From NCBI GenBank assembly GCA_037576195.1, contig CM075103.1:26248723-26312722 (forward strand): a stretch of 64,000 nt of DNA. The letters run 5' to 3'. The translations under genes and the position numbers were made by a program. The first letter of the stretch is position 1. Each line of letters starts with the position of its first letter. The notes under the pieces were generated by a model that ran no database searches, was not told the DNA's origin, and saw only the letters and a program-made list of their open reading frames with translations. Positions 51,353 through 64,000 of the stretch are shown piece after piece. This stretch comes from Phytoseiulus persimilis. Its lineage: Eukaryota > Arthropoda > Arachnida > Mesostigmata > Phytoseiidae.

Positions 51353-54300
51353 GTATCTGAATCATCGATTCGGTTTGCCCGTCGACGCCGGCGCCTAATA
51401 AATATCTCTACATCTTTGACTTCCGTTGCGAGCTGCGTCGCGCTCAAGTCGGCCGTACGAGTCATTATCGTGTTTCGTGATGTCGGACCTCCTTGGCCTG
51501 ACAAGAACCAAGCTGCTTCCGTGCCAAAAATGCAACGGTGTGTAAACTTCGCATTCGGGTTTGCTCCATGAATTTTGGTCAGATCCCGCTGGATATGGCG
51601 GAGCCCTCGATTAGATTAGTTGATGTCATCAGCGACGTGCCAAGTCACAGCTCTGTGTTAGGATTGAGCACCGATGCCATGTGGGGAACGAATCTTTGGA
51701 TAATGCCGTTTTGCGCGTTCTCATATACCGAACTCGAATTTTCGAGACTCACGATTCGGAGCGTGCCTCCGGAACATCATGAACAGATCATGTGCAGCTC
51801 AAAGCTGAATTCCTGATGGATGAGCAAACTCACTCGTCCGGACGAGATGCACAGATTTAGAAGCAATAATCGTTTGACCAGTGTTGAGCCTGTGCCGCTC
51901 CCGTCGACGACAGGTTCAACCGAATATTTATCATATATATACTCGGACTAATATCTGTCCGAGTCGCTTGCGCCGATGCGATCGCAGATCACGGGGCCGA
52001 GCCGAGAGCTCCTCAGGCGCATCCGTGAGAACGGTCTCCCGATTCCTCGTGGATGAATTCGAGCGGCTCGGGCAATGATTCTACGTGGCGCCGTCCGAGG
52101 ACCCCTTTGTCGAGAAGCTCGACGGCAAAAAGCTTTCGGCTTTGAGGTGAGTGCGTTCGGGGCATGGATGAAAATGAGCTCAACTAACGCCAGTAGTTGA
52201 GAGACGGAAGTCCTGGTTCTACGTGACCCTGTTTCGTCTCGCTTCGGAATCTTCGAACTCATCACCTCTCAAAGTCGTTTTTCTTGGCAGTAGTGACTCT
52301 TGGAATATTAGGCAGTGTCTTGCGAAGCTTCAGCCGTGAGTTTCCTCTTCGAGAGGCAATTCATTCCATTGCTCCATTCATAAGGGCTGAGATCGAAAAA
52401 AGTCTTCGTGGGGAGATTTTGAGCTCTCCGTTCCTGGAACATTCGCAGAATTCAGTGATTTTGAAGATCTGGTTGGGGCTTGAAACATCTTCCTGCGATC
52501 TATTCGTATAAATATGTATGTGAATTCCGGCTGTACCCCGAATTCTCATCACCGACGTATTTGCGAACTTCCTCAACGCATATCGCGTAGGATTGCATAT
52601 GTCGCGTAGGTGATCTCTTTGGGCAAAGGACATCCTTGTTTCTAACCTCTATCACAATGAGTCCCAAGAATCTGCGCGACCGCTGTTGGGATCATTAGGC
52701 GTACAGCTCCCCAGAGCTGATGTTCCAACATACGGCTCAAGAATGATACACACTTTTGATTTCTAGTCTCCGCGAGCTAATGCCGGAGTAGATGCTTCGG
52801 GTCCCTGCTGTACAACGTAGACCCGGGTCTGGTACCATTTTCACACCCCGGAGGGGAAGGAGTGCAGAGGAGCCAACGAAGAAAGAATCAATTCCCGGAT
52901 TCTGAAATCCCGGAAGCTCCGACCGTCAGCACCATGACAGATCCTCGAGCCCGAGTTCACGTATCTGAAGAACGGAGATCTATTTGTTTCTTGCCTGCTT
53001 GTCCTCATTGACCTGAAACGCTATTGATCACATCGAAATGAGTCTCTACTCGTTAATGAGGAGCCTGCCGTGAAGCTCGTAGATTGTGTGGCCCGGCTAG
53101 TATTCGTCCACATTCCTCATCAGTGGTTCCCAGCTGCCGTATTTTAGATTGTTCTCGAAAAACTCCAAAGATGGTAGGAGAACGAGTCCTCAGCGAGGTT
53201 TTCCACCAACGATACCGTCACGTCTGCTGCTCAGGGAATGATAATGGTTATAGAGGGGAGGGCGAGTGGGTAGCGCTCATCCCCTGCGAGCCTGGATGAT
53301 ACTGACTCTGGGAGGGATCAGACGGCTCTTATTGCATCAGAGCAGAGCTCGGAGCTCCTCTAGCTCTCACGGTCGCTCACTCTTCGAAAGTACGGATAAT
53401 CCTCGGGGTCGTCTTCTGCGACTCTGCCCCGTGGAAATATGGAATCATGTGAGTCTAATTCGGCAACCTTCTGAACTCATTGTGACTCGTTGCAATCCTG
53501 GCAGTTTATTTTGGCTACTACGTCAAACAGTGGGATGAATGAACCAGAATCGAATCTTTTCTGCCTGAAAGGTCGCGTCGAATCATCCACGATTCTGAAC
53601 TCTTCTGAACAGAGGTGAACGTCATCTTGCCTGGTCACAAATCTCATCACAGCTCAGGGTACGGCGAGCCCAAGACGGCACCTCGACAATCTATACCCCA
53701 AGGCCAACGAACGTTCGTGAGTTCTTCGTGGTTTTGTGCCAGCGGCACGGCCATTCCGAAACTCCAGGCTCGGCTGGCGGCATAATTAAAGAAAGAATTC
53801 GTGAACGCTGTGCAGGCCTACCGGAGGTTCTTCCGCTTTCAAATTGGAAGCAACAAATTCTCTCCTTGTTCCTCAGAACAATGAATATACAACAATGACT
53901 CAATTCTAGCCGTCGAGTGTGTTTCTCGTTAGATGACATATGTTTCACTAGAAACCCACTTTTTCATTCCTCCACGAGTGAGCGCGACCCAGAAAGAACT
54001 GAATCCGCGAATTCTCGATTCGAATCCAAGTTATCCGAGAAGTCGGACAGGTGGATAACGTTTCGAACATTCTTTCGCAAACCACGGTGATTCAAGCGAT
54101 CTCTCGAGACGATCTTCATCTTCCAGGAGGAGCGACTCACGAAGGGCAGACCCAGAAGAAGCCCTGAATGATCCTGGAACGTTCGGGCTCACTTGCTGAA
54201 ACCCAACTCGCTAGTCCTCGCAAACAGACGCGAAGTGAGGCTCGATGTCCACCGCAACTCCGAACGTAATACATGGTAACGCTTGAAACGACTGAGCGGT

Positions 54301-55042
54301 CGTGTGTACATAGAGCATACGTTAGTGAGTGGCCAAACTCGTCTGTTGTAATCCATTAGCGCGACGATAACTCGTCGAAGGCATCGAGCCTTCAACCAGT
54401 TCGCCGATTAACATCTCCGCGCGTTGACAATTCTATTGATGCGCTTCGGACGAATTCGATCAGCGTGCGCGCGTGTCGCTGCTTCAACCGTCCGCGATCA
54501 GATGTGTCTCCCGGGCGCTGGAAGGGGCGGAGCCCGCTCGCTGAGTGAGTGCTGGCTAATTGAGGAATTGCTTATTACGGTGAGGACGGTTTTACGTAGT
54601 GAGTCGAGCGACGTTCCAGTCGACACGTGGCTCTTTGCCGCGGGCCGTTCGAAGGCCATGGCAAGGCTGGAATGAACTTACTTACGACCGCCCGCGTCTC
54701 TGGCCATGAATACAAAAGTGTTCTACGATATCTTACGTCATCGTTAATCACGTCCAGACCCAGATGATACGGGGTTCACCCTCCGAGAGCGTCATCAAAA
54801 TGAGGAGCGCAAGAGAGATGTTGTCGACAGAGCCCCGCAGACCTTCGCTCCGAATGCAATGAGTTCGAAAAAAAGCCAGCCATTCACATATTTGACCCTG
54901 GCTTCTCGTTCTCAACGGGATGGCGCTTCGGAAAGGCTCGAGGATGTCAAGATAAATATTTTGGAACTGAGAATCAACCCGAACAACCGAGCTCGAACCG
55001 GAACAGTGAAGTACGTGTTGAGACATTGCTCAGTGAACCAAG
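51353..55042. other. Spacer upstream of the AGMO-like exons
   Basis: I looked here for the missing front of the AGMO-like gene (membrane segments and the first His boxes) and did not find it. A stretch at about 52072-52146 ending in a good donor site contains FYVAPSEDPF, vaguely like the AGMO N-terminus, but the frame has a TGA just before it. Nothing else is supportable. Confidence 0.4.
51941..51964. repeat. Perfect short palindrome (hairpin)
   Basis: ACTCGGAC and GTCCGAGT form eight-base arms around an eight-base AT-rich loop. It follows a small TATATA patch. No associated gene was identified. Confidence 0.5.
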
Positions 55043-56328
55043 TTGGTTTTGTTCCTCCTGTCGGGTCTCAACCGATATTGTCTCGACGGAAACTACGTCG
55101 GAGTTTTCATGATTGGCGATGGAATGTTTGGCGCTCCCGCAGCGGGAGGTGGGAAAGTCATTTATGGTTCTACGAAACAAACCGAGATTGTTTATCCTCA
55201 CAAGGCGCAGGTATGTCTGCTGAAGAAATGTTCGATCCGCAATTCGTCTCGAAGTTGATCGCTTGCTGTATGGAACGATGACCTGTGAACAATGGCTCCA
55301 CAGCGAAGACTCTTCAACCGATTTGTCATCATGTGCCTCCCCCAACCACCTGTTCTATTTCGGAGTCTCGGAACCGAAACGCTTACAGGATACCTTGCGC
55401 AGTCGACAACCCCTGGTATTCGAACGCGGCCAATTGGACGCGTTCCGGGGCTGTGATTCTGTGGAGGACTCGAGCGAAATTTGCTTTTTCCCAAGCGCAG
55501 ATGTTCAGAACGGAACGCTGCTAGCCTCTGCTACAACAGTTCCCAATCTTGTTCATGAACAAGCGGAGTAAATCGACCGTTAAACCGATGAATAGCATCG
55601 AGGACATATTGAGCCCCAACGGATGTCTTGCGCCTCGTAAAATCGAATGAGCGGAAGAATCGGATAGAAAAACCACTTAAATGTAGTCCCGCGGAACAGA
55701 GTATGAAAAGGAGCCCTCAAATTTATGCTAGCAGGCCTCAATCACAGGAACTCCTCATCAGACGGATGAACGACGTGTGTTTCTGCTGAGTGGTCGATTT
55801 CCGATCCGTTCTTGCGAGGGAAGCCGCTAGATTTATCGGTGTTGTGCTTCCTTGGCCCCGTTTTGCAGAGCTTGCGCTGTTGAGCGAAGCGAAGGATAAG
55901 GTTCTCAAACAGTCGACACTGTTCAGCACGCTCCCACGAGCTACGTTCGCTAACTCGGAAGTGATTGGATCGGGCCACTGCGGAGGAGCACGTTGGAAGT
56001 TTGCGTTTTTCGCAAATGATACTCGCGCGAATCTAGACAGCGCGAATGCGCAAAGCCCCCTCCTTAGCGGAGAAATGTTCCAGCCGTATCACTCGTTCCG
56101 AGCCAGGTTTAAAATGATGAACATTGAAAGTTTCCGGATCGCCGACGACTCGGAGCTTATCGAACGGAACGATTGGCGCAGCTTCATCGAGCCTGCGCTG
56201 CGTTCACTTCGTTGCAGCTCAATTACCTGAGAATTATCATCAGCCGATTCCGTCGACAGGAAACGTTGGCGAACAAGTTTAGCTTTATGTTCAAGGGACC
56301 TGGATGGCGTCCCGGGAAGCTCGAGGAC
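55043..56328 (+). pseudogene. AGMO: Alkylglycerol monooxygenase-like exons, probably a broken or partial gene
   Basis: Two plus-strand exons are recognisable: about 55043-55210 and 56218-56328, joined in phase 0 across a 1,007-base GT-AG intron. The first contains NRYCLDGNYVGVFMIGDGMF and GGKVIYGS; the second contains TLANKFSFMFKGPGWRPGK. Both match conserved C-terminal parts of AGMO, an ER-membrane, tetrahydrobiopterin-dependent enzyme that cleaves ether lipids in the fatty acid hydroxylase superfamily. In AGMO the NRYC motif is preceded by a catalytic HHRVHHG. Here the open frame before it reads VLFLLSGL, with no histidine and no good acceptor. Upstream exons with the other His boxes were not found. 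Downstream of the second exon a possible continuation meets a TAG at 56475. Family identity is good; intactness is doubtful. It could instead be a real gene with exons I missed. Confidence 0.65.
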
Positions 56329-59300
56329 GTAAGCGACCTATTTAGAGCGAGGAGCGCTTAGAAACAGGTGCTGCACGCAACGTTACAAAAGATGCTCTTC
56401 AAACGCCAACGGATTTGGAAACGTGCTTTCAGGTGCACGCCCCGATCGCAGTTTGGAGTCCCAGAGTAGCGTCCTAGATGGCGTTCGACGGAACGATGCA
56501 CACCCTGCTCCAGGTTGTTGCCTACCTGGCCATTGCCGCTCGAAATCTGTGATTCCTCTGCTCGTTTCGTACAGGGTTAGGGCAGAGAGACGTTCACTTC
56601 CCGCTTCGAATCTGTGTAGTTGAAAGTTCTACAATCCACGAAGCAAATGTTTTTTTCTGTCATTCCCTCCCTGGATAGCATCGATCGCTGCGATCCAACA
56701 TTCTGAGAGCTTCGATCCTTGGCTGATTTTCAGATAAATGGAACTCTCTCGGGGTTGGCAGTATTCTTGTCTGAGACGGTTCTAGGAGGGTTCTTCGACG
56801 TTCGCGAGAGGGCTTTAGCGCTCGAGATCTTTTGAGCCGTCTGCTACATTCTGGCTACACAAATTGTTCCGGTGTTCTCATTCGGGAACAGTTTTAACCG
56901 ATCCAGAGGCGACGCAGAGTAAGTTCAAACTTCTGAGTTCTCGCAGCCTCCCCGACTTCATCGACAAACTGGGACAAGAGGACCGGAAATTTATGCTTCG
57001 CATCGTTGGAGCAATGGCTTTAACCATCTCTTTCGAATTGAAGTTATCCATGCCTGCAGTCCACGTTACCTCTTGGACAAGGAGGACAATAGATTAAGAT
57101 TACCGGGAATCTCGATCCGTCTGTGGGGGAAAGGCGATGAAGAGCAGCTGCTGAAGTGAACAGGTCGGCGAAAGTGTCGAAACTCCATGAGGACTCGAAA
57201 ACTTCAGACCTGACGGTTCGGGAAGCCAATGAATAAACTGAATACTCGATCCAGCGGCGGACCGATGCCATGGGGTTATCTGAGAGAGCAAGTGGATAGG
57301 TATCTCATACTGTTACATCTCTGTTTCCTATTCCAGGTATGAAAAATATCCGATCGACTCAGACGTACAGGGGGGCTATTCCTCGAGAAACCTCAACCGG
57401 AAATCTTGCTGAAATTCCCCAGATATCAGGCCCGAGATGTCCTATCTGCCACGTCGTGTCTGAGGTCTCGAGAGATTCGCGGAGCAGCCCGGAGTCGTAC
57501 TCTCCCAAAATCGTATTAGAACAAGGAGGCGAGCGCCGCAACGCCGATGTTATCCTCAAATGATGCACCCATCCTCAAGAAACGTCTCCATTCAGCCACG
57601 ATATATCCGATATATGTAGAAGTCTCGAAGTTCATCGACCGAAGCTGCCTACGGACGGGAACTGAGGTCGATTAGGAGTAGACCTATTTTCCGTTGTAAC
57701 GCATAACGGAAAATAGTATTTTCGTTATAACGGAAAATCAATTGCCGTTATAACGGAAAATCGATTCGGGAAAATGTATGGAAGACTTGCTGACAGATGG
57801 AAATGTATGTTTTTCCAGGGCCTTGCGATTCAGAGAGCGATTCATCCGATCCGCGATGCCTTCATCGGAGCACTGACGCCCGGCGCTCCGCAAAAGCATC
57901 ATGAAGCGCCGCGGCAATCAGGCGAAATACGTCCGTTTTTCCTCTGCTCATGTGAGTGCTCGTTTCCACGTACCCAGTGCTTTCTTTGCTCAGCGCAGAA
58001 GAGTCTGTAGGCGTCTCTCTTCGAGGAAAAGTGAAAACAACTTCTCTGCCGCCCACGCAATTCTAACACGCCAAGTGTGCACGGGGTCGGGTGCCTTGAG
58101 CGAAACTCCGCAGAATTCCCTCGGTAACGAGAAAAACATCTACGGACCTGCCGACTAACATCATTGTGTGTTGTGATCGAGGAACTTGCCACGTTTCATT
58201 AACGAGTGCAACATGGCGTGATTGCGTGAAGCACTTACGCCCCCAAATCTCGTCGAAAAACTGGAGCGGCTTTCGCGGCGCTGCTCTGCGCTGCACTGAT
58301 GCAACAACGAACTTAAACGATTCCGAGTGCGGAGTCAGATCGTACTCGTGCCGGAACAGCCGAGGTTCCAACCAACAGATTCCCAGTTTGTTGACTCTTA
58401 CTATGGGATCGAATCATGAGCCAGAATGTGGTCACGGTATCGGAACCGGAGGAATGGAGGAGTTCCGGTTCCGCAACTCAAAAATCAGGAAACGAACGAT
58501 CATTATCTGAGTTTTTTAAGGGGAGCACCTCAGCTGGCATTCTCGATCGAACCGAAAGGCCATCAGTTCGGGGAACTCGCAGAATTTCGGCATCCAAACT
58601 TCGGGTCTTGTGGCGTGGTTCCATCGTTTCGCGAACTGCACGGGAAGTGCCCGCGTGCCCTCTTTCTCGCGTTGAACACCGCTGACTTTGAAGCCCTGTG
58701 ATTGTTTAGTACCGGCACAACTCATAACAGGTAGAGATCTAGGAGAACAGCTCCACAAAAGGAGCTCAGAAACTCGATGCGATCGTAAAGAATAAAATCC
58801 GCACAATCATCCTGTTTCAGCTTGGAGCTTGCTTTCCGCGAGGGATCTGCAACGGTTCACGAGGATCGCGTCTGTTTTCAGAAGGAATGGAAACTGCAGA
58901 TGGGCTCGCACCACGAGATCGCACCTTAGGGATCCCACCTTCCAAATATGGGATTCGTTGCTCTCGACGACACCGCATCGCGAACAGCTCCATCGATTGT
59001 CGATGCGTTCTCTGCGATAAAAAAAATATCCAGGGAAGAAGGGAGCATACCGACGCCTCATACAAGGCTGAGCCTGCTCAGGTCCAGTCAGTGGGCGGTT
59101 AGAAACCAGACGACACGTTATTCAGAGGTATTTGAGGCGGTTTCCCAACTGTCACGCTGATTCGGATGGAAAATGGGCCTTTATCCAGAATTGAACTATT
59201 GGACATCCAGGGATTCCAACACTGCGGCCAATGCTGAACACTCCTTCCATCTGTCTTATGGCGGCTCCGCCAGCATAATATGACCGCGTATTCAAAAGGA

Positions 59301-62300
59301 CGTTACCTCAGCTACCACTGCAGTGTAGATTCACTTTTTGCGATAGATGGTTGAATGGCTAAAAAATACTGCGGCACTCTCTTTATCTTATGAATCCTCA
59401 TTGGAACAATGAGTACGCGTCTGGCAGGATGGTGAAACGCACATCATTCGAATCACAAGTCGTGAGAGGCTAGATTCAACTTGGAAGGAGAGATTTACTT
59501 GGAAGAACAGGGGCTCGAAACCATTATCCATGGTCGCCATGCTCCGCGTCGAGTCACCAGGAGGGTGGTTTCCAAACGGTGCGTACGATCGGCCCTTCCT
59601 CCATTCATCGTCATTCTACTTCTTCGAATCACCATCTCGATTCGGTTGGAAAGTAATCGCGTAATTAGATGGCTCCCAACGGGACGCTCCCCGGCAGCTT
59701 CTCGAAAGAACAGCCCGATGGGAGTGACCGAAGCCAGCAGGGAACGAATTCTCTCCCCTCGCGCGTTCTCGTCGCCGCTGCCTCCAGGGAATCAATCATG
59801 GTCTTTGTGAACGCTTCCGCGCCTATTGAGAAGAGTCGACACTTCTACTCTCACAATAGATCTACGGTCCCCCTCCGATGTTTGCACCTCGTGCCCAGCG
59901 ATAATCAGACACTGATCCCAGGAGCCAGTCTCCTTGCCGGCTCTATGAAGTTCAGCATCCTGCGGCGACTCCTAATTATTCAAGTGAATCACTTTGATTG
60001 GATCAGCATCTGCGGCTCTATTCAGTGACCCGCTGATCGATCGATTCTTCTCGTGAGCTCCGTCGTCAGGACTGATTGTCGAATGGCAATTCCCACGTGA
60101 GGCTACATCGACAAAAATTCCGATGAGACCGATTTCGTGAGAGACCTGGGACACCGATCATGATTCCGTCATTCTGCTCGAGAGTAAATTCGACCTGCTG
60201 CACTGCTGTACTTCCAGAGGAAATGACACAGAAGCTAAGAGGCTACGGGATTCCTGGAACGGCTTCAGAGCTCTTTCAAGGAGTCGTTCACTCCTCCACA
60301 TCCAGTCGGATACAATCACTCACAGAACGGCCTCGCTTCTGAGGGCTCGTCGGGCTCCAGGATCTGTGTCAGAGAACGGCCCGAGAATCTGTCCAATCAT
60401 GGAGAAAGGTTGTTCGGCGAGATTCACGAAGGCTGGGAGAGCCAACCTGCTTCCCTTCTCTGGAGATACTCATTACAGCCCTGGCTGCCTTCGTCGTCTC
60501 TCTTCCCGTTCTGATCTCCTCCAGAATTCACTTCCAAAACGCAAGGTCGTTCCCACTGCCAGATTCCCGAGCGAAACGCTCATGAGCGCAATTTCACCCT
60601 TTCGTATGGTGCTCCACTTCGAGGACGCCTGCTCGAGGAACGACTCGCTGTAACGAAGCAATGTCGTCTCCCGCATGACTAGGACTCGCTGGCTGCTGAG
60701 CATGAAGCGTCCCTGAGACAGGCTGGCGGTGACAATATCGACTGCATCTTCTATGATTTTTGAAGCTTCGTCAGCCCTGCTTACCCGATGATTGAACGAC
60801 ACGACCGACAAGACAGTCGGTGATGTAGTCCGCACCACGAGCCCGAAAACATGCGTTCTGGTAGCCGTTTTTCACCAACACAGGTTGGCATACCTTTCGT
60901 ATTGCTCCAACGAGACACTTGTTCCACCACGTGATGCTTTGCACGGGACGGGAGCTCAGAGCGGCTTCGGAGCCGTAAGCGTGTGCGCCAACTCCACCAT
61001 CCGGAGTGGTCGTCGTTGCAACCGTTTCCCTCGCGAAGCTTGTTCGTTGCCCCGCTTCTTCGTCCACAAAACACCTGCTAGGGAAGCGGGAGACGGAAGT
61101 TTGATCCGAGAATGGATTCATGGTCAAGAGCTGAAGGGGTTTCTTCGAGCGACTCTGTTTTCGATCGTTGGAGACACCCACGAGTCTTCTCGCCCCCTAG
61201 GACAAAGTCAAACATCACGGAATCCTCGGGGCTTGTGGCCGCAATCTAAAGTCGAAATCCCCGAGTGGCACAATCGTCTGACTGGAGGTCTGTTCTATGA
61301 GCTTGTCGCATCCGTTCTGAAAAGAGGTCCAGCTCGACAGCACTCTCAGTCGCAGCCTTCCATCGCTCTCTACTGTGGGTTTTCCGGCTCGCGATAGAGA
61401 TGTAGCCAAATCCCAGAAGTGGACCAGCCGGTCAGACGTCGGTCACTCAATTCCTCCACTGAGCAAAGAGAGAAACGCTGCTTCATGACTTCGATGGGCT
61501 GAGCCATCGAATGGGGGGGGGAGGGGGCCATAAGTAGCTTAGCTTTCTGTGTGACGTCTCAGGAACGAAACGGAATCAAGACGCGCTACCGAAAGACCTA
61601 AATGATGACTAAGCTCATCGATGGCGGGCCTCGCCAGATGGTGCTTCATGTCTACCGCGGCAAAAACTCTCCATGACCGAGTTCTCCAACTGTGCGGTCT
61701 GACCGACCGCTTCTCCTTTTCAGCTCATTCGGTCGGTGGAGTGCTGGGATGGTTCCCGCTAGTATGAGCGGCGGCGTTGAGGAGTGTTGTGAGGACCGGC
61801 TTCGCTGGAAACCCGGGTCTCGTTTTCCCGGGAGGGAATGGAAGTTCCATGATGGAACTTCTCGATTCCGATGCGAGATCATTGAAGATCCAGCCCGTTT
61901 TCAGTTTTTCTTCCGCTTGGATCCCAGCTAGATGTCGGGTTCAGAGGAATCGATGGTCAGGATGTCTCTCAGAGCTCGAACCTCCACCGATGTATACAGC
62001 GGATACCGCGTTCGCCGTTCCCTTGAGCAATGTTTGGCGAAGCAATTTCCACCGCAAGAGGATTCTTCCCGTCTGAGAGAGATACAAAGGTAGTCGCATG
62101 TAACGCTGACCCGAGTCTTGGAAGCTCTCTTATAAAAACAGCATTCAAAGAGAATTGCTTCCAACGCCTATATTCGCTCGTGGAATCCTCTCCTCCATCT
62201 TCCCCGCGGGGAGGGGACTCCGCACAATTCCAGCATTTCTACTCGGAATGTTCCTCCCGCCGTCCGGTAGGCACGGCCCTGTTCCTGGCAGAGCTGTTTT

Positions 62301-64000
62301 CATTTTCCACCGGAGCTACTTTTTTCCCTCCAGCCGGCCCAAGGCAGTGACCATTGACCTCGATTGTTCAATTAAGCCGACTGAAAAGATTCCGAGTTTT
62401 CCCCCTGTGTTTGAGATTTGAGAAAGCAGAAAAACGCAATATCTAGGGAAACACACAATGGCGCCATTATTCCGTTGTCTTCGGGACTTGCACCTGGTCC
62501 AGTCAGCCGGGGTCGCGATCTTTCCTTTGGACCGCGGCTCCCGAGTTTTTCTTGGAGATTATGGTCGAATCGATGGGATTCAATATTGTTCATTCAACTT
62601 CTCGTGAGAGCTTCCCTGCAACCGATGGTCGTTCCGGAAATCGTAGGCACTGGGAGCGGGGCCAAGAACTCCGCCATGGAGCTCCGAGATTTGTCCTCAT
62701 CGCGATCTCGCTTGGGCTTGTGATGCCGGCCTCAACTTCGATTCGACGACGCCGATGATCCTTCCCCAGTTTGCGGTCCATCTTTCACTTCCGCTCAGTG
62801 ACCAGCATGGCCCGCGCAAGCTATGATAGTCAGTGACCGATTCCAACGCTCCAAATCTCGACAGTGCTCTCTCGATGCTTTTCTGAGCTAGTCTCACAAA
62901 AATTTCCCAGTCCTGGCTTCCATAAATCCTCGGAGTTTCCCGACGCGCGCACTTTTATCTCCTACTGAAAGACATAACATTAGTTCCGACTCGAACGTAT
63001 ATTGCAACATCAAGCGTTCATATTTCATATGTTCGGCGAACTCTTGAATCGCACGGAGATCTGGGTAGCGGATGCGGAGAGAACTGAACCTGAACCTGAA
63101 CGGAGAGGCTCGAAGAGCAGCAACAGGAAGCGAATGCGTGAGAGAAAACGCGGCCCCACGTCCCTCAGTGTAGCGAGTCGACTGGTGTGACCACCTCATG
63201 GCGGTATAGAGTGTGGGAGTAGATCATTCCCCAAAGCGAAAGAGTTTCAACGTCAAATCATCACGAGTCACATTTCGCGAGCTCATCCGACTTCGAGCGC
63301 TACCTGTATTGGATGATAATCGCCCCGTGCCGACCGCATCTGTTGAGGCGAGCGTCAATCACGCGGAGCTCGGAGTCGAAGAGGTCCGCGAAAGAAAAAT
63401 GGGAAAGACGCCCAGCAGAATGATCGATCACGATGAAGAAAGGAGCGAGCGGATGGACCCAAGATGAAGAAATACTTCATCACGAATATTGCGAGCCGGC
63501 TGCTTGCCTCTTTTTCCGACCGTGAGGAACTACCTGACATCAATGGCGGTTGCGAGGAATTCCACCGGAGGGGAAAAATTCAGTTCTCATCCAGCTGGTC
63601 TAGTCAGCATACAGGGTTCCGACTCGAGTCCGAGCGTCCACACAGCGGGAGAGAGTGATCTTCGAGTCTCTACAAAGAGATGATAGTGTTCTTAAGCTTT
63701 CATCCTTTGGATTATTCCTCCATTGCGACGGTTATTGAGGATTTTGGCTTGGTGTCAGACGCAGCGCTCAATCTGGGTTAATATTTTTCAATGCAGGTGA
63801 AACTTTTCGGGACCGCCGGGAGGTGAAAAAATTCATTTCCCCCCGAAAGTTTTCCACGGCTCGACGGATATCAACATCTGGTGCTTCCATTAATCCCAAA
63901 CCTTTCGAGTGATCTTTTAACCCTTGCCGAATTCATTAAAGCTCTCCCGGCTCTCTTTCCGCCTCGTCTGGTTCCTGTCTGGCTATCACGTCCCCCATCA
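56329..64000. other. Gene-poor right end of the window
   Basis: Apart from the repeat cluster near 57.7 kb and a G-rich tract at 61513-61527, I see only unassigned frames. The longest are a 201-codon plus-strand frame at 60792-61397 and a 121-codon minus-strand frame at 60473-60838. The minus-strand frame has protein-like text (EASKIIEDAVDIVTASLSQG) and a possible acceptor at its start, so it could be an exon of an unrecognised gene. Confidence 0.45.
57684..57762. repeat. Cluster of CGTTATAACGGAAAATC repeats with an inverted copy
   Basis: A perfect 12-base inverted repeat (CTATTTTCCGTT at 57684-57695, AACGGAAAATAG at 57705-57716) is followed by two direct copies of CGTTATAACGGAAAATC at 57723-57739 and 57746-57762, 23 bases apart. 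The CGTTATAACG core is itself palindromic. It looks like a small satellite fragment or a cluster of binding sites. Confidence 0.75.

Noticed and set aside
52072..52146. AGMO first exon containing FYVAPSEDPF
   Set aside because: The match is very short and the frame has a TGA immediately before it, so it is not supportable as an exon.
57684..57762. CRISPR-like array
   Set aside because: Only three imperfect units, no regular unique spacers and clearly eukaryotic surroundings.
1..64000. tRNA, rRNA or snRNA genes
   Set aside because: Several B-box-like TTCGAATCC strings (for example near 2957 and 54000) lack a partner A box and any cloverleaf pairing.

Overview
The window is nuclear DNA of a eukaryote, most likely a compact-genome arthropod. 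Every gene I could assemble is split by short canonical GT-AG introns (mostly about 50-320 bases). The proteins are clearly animal: two TFAM-like mitochondrial HMG proteins, THOC2, VPS37A, MORF4L1/MRG15, COPS8 (CSN8), a secreted frizzled-related protein and pieces of alkylglycerol monooxygenase. Tiny introns, balanced base composition and few transposons would fit a mite, perhaps a mesostigmatid or phytoseiid. That taxonomic guess is inference and is weak.

Layout. 0-5 kb: two tandem minus-strand TFAM-like genes with the same six-exon architecture. 5-9.7 kb: no supportable gene. 9.7-15.8 kb: THOC2 on the minus strand in 13 exons. 15.8-19 kb: spacer shared with the divergent gene VPS37A. 19-21.4 kb: VPS37A on the plus strand in 6 exons. 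21.4-23 kb: converging 3' ends. 23-25.2 kb: MORF4L1 on the minus strand in 4 exons. 25.2-26 kb: shared head-to-head promoter region. 26-27.6 kb: COPS8 on the plus strand in 5 exons. 27.6-30.5 kb: spacer with an unidentified interrupted reading frame. 30.5-45.1 kb: a secreted frizzled-related protein on the plus strand in 6 exons, with a 10.5-kb first intron and a very large histidine-rich tail. 45-64 kb: gene-poor, holding one MITE-like inverted-repeat element, a small cluster of palindromic repeats, and two exons of an AGMO-like gene that seems to lack part of its catalytic histidine motif.

The genes do not form a pathway. Most are housekeeping genes: mRNA export, ESCRT-I sorting, chromatin reading, COP9 signalosome and mtDNA maintenance. 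The sFRP is a developmental Wnt-pathway modulator. Exon models were built by hand from splice sites, reading phase and remembered family sequences. In each complete model the exon lengths sum to a multiple of three. I found no CRISPR, rRNA, tRNA or bacterial-type gene, and nothing I would call a new multi-gene system. The most unusual items are the sFRP with its skippable histidine-rich exon and the TFAM tandem pair sharing an identical 18-base element at the same distance from each start codon.
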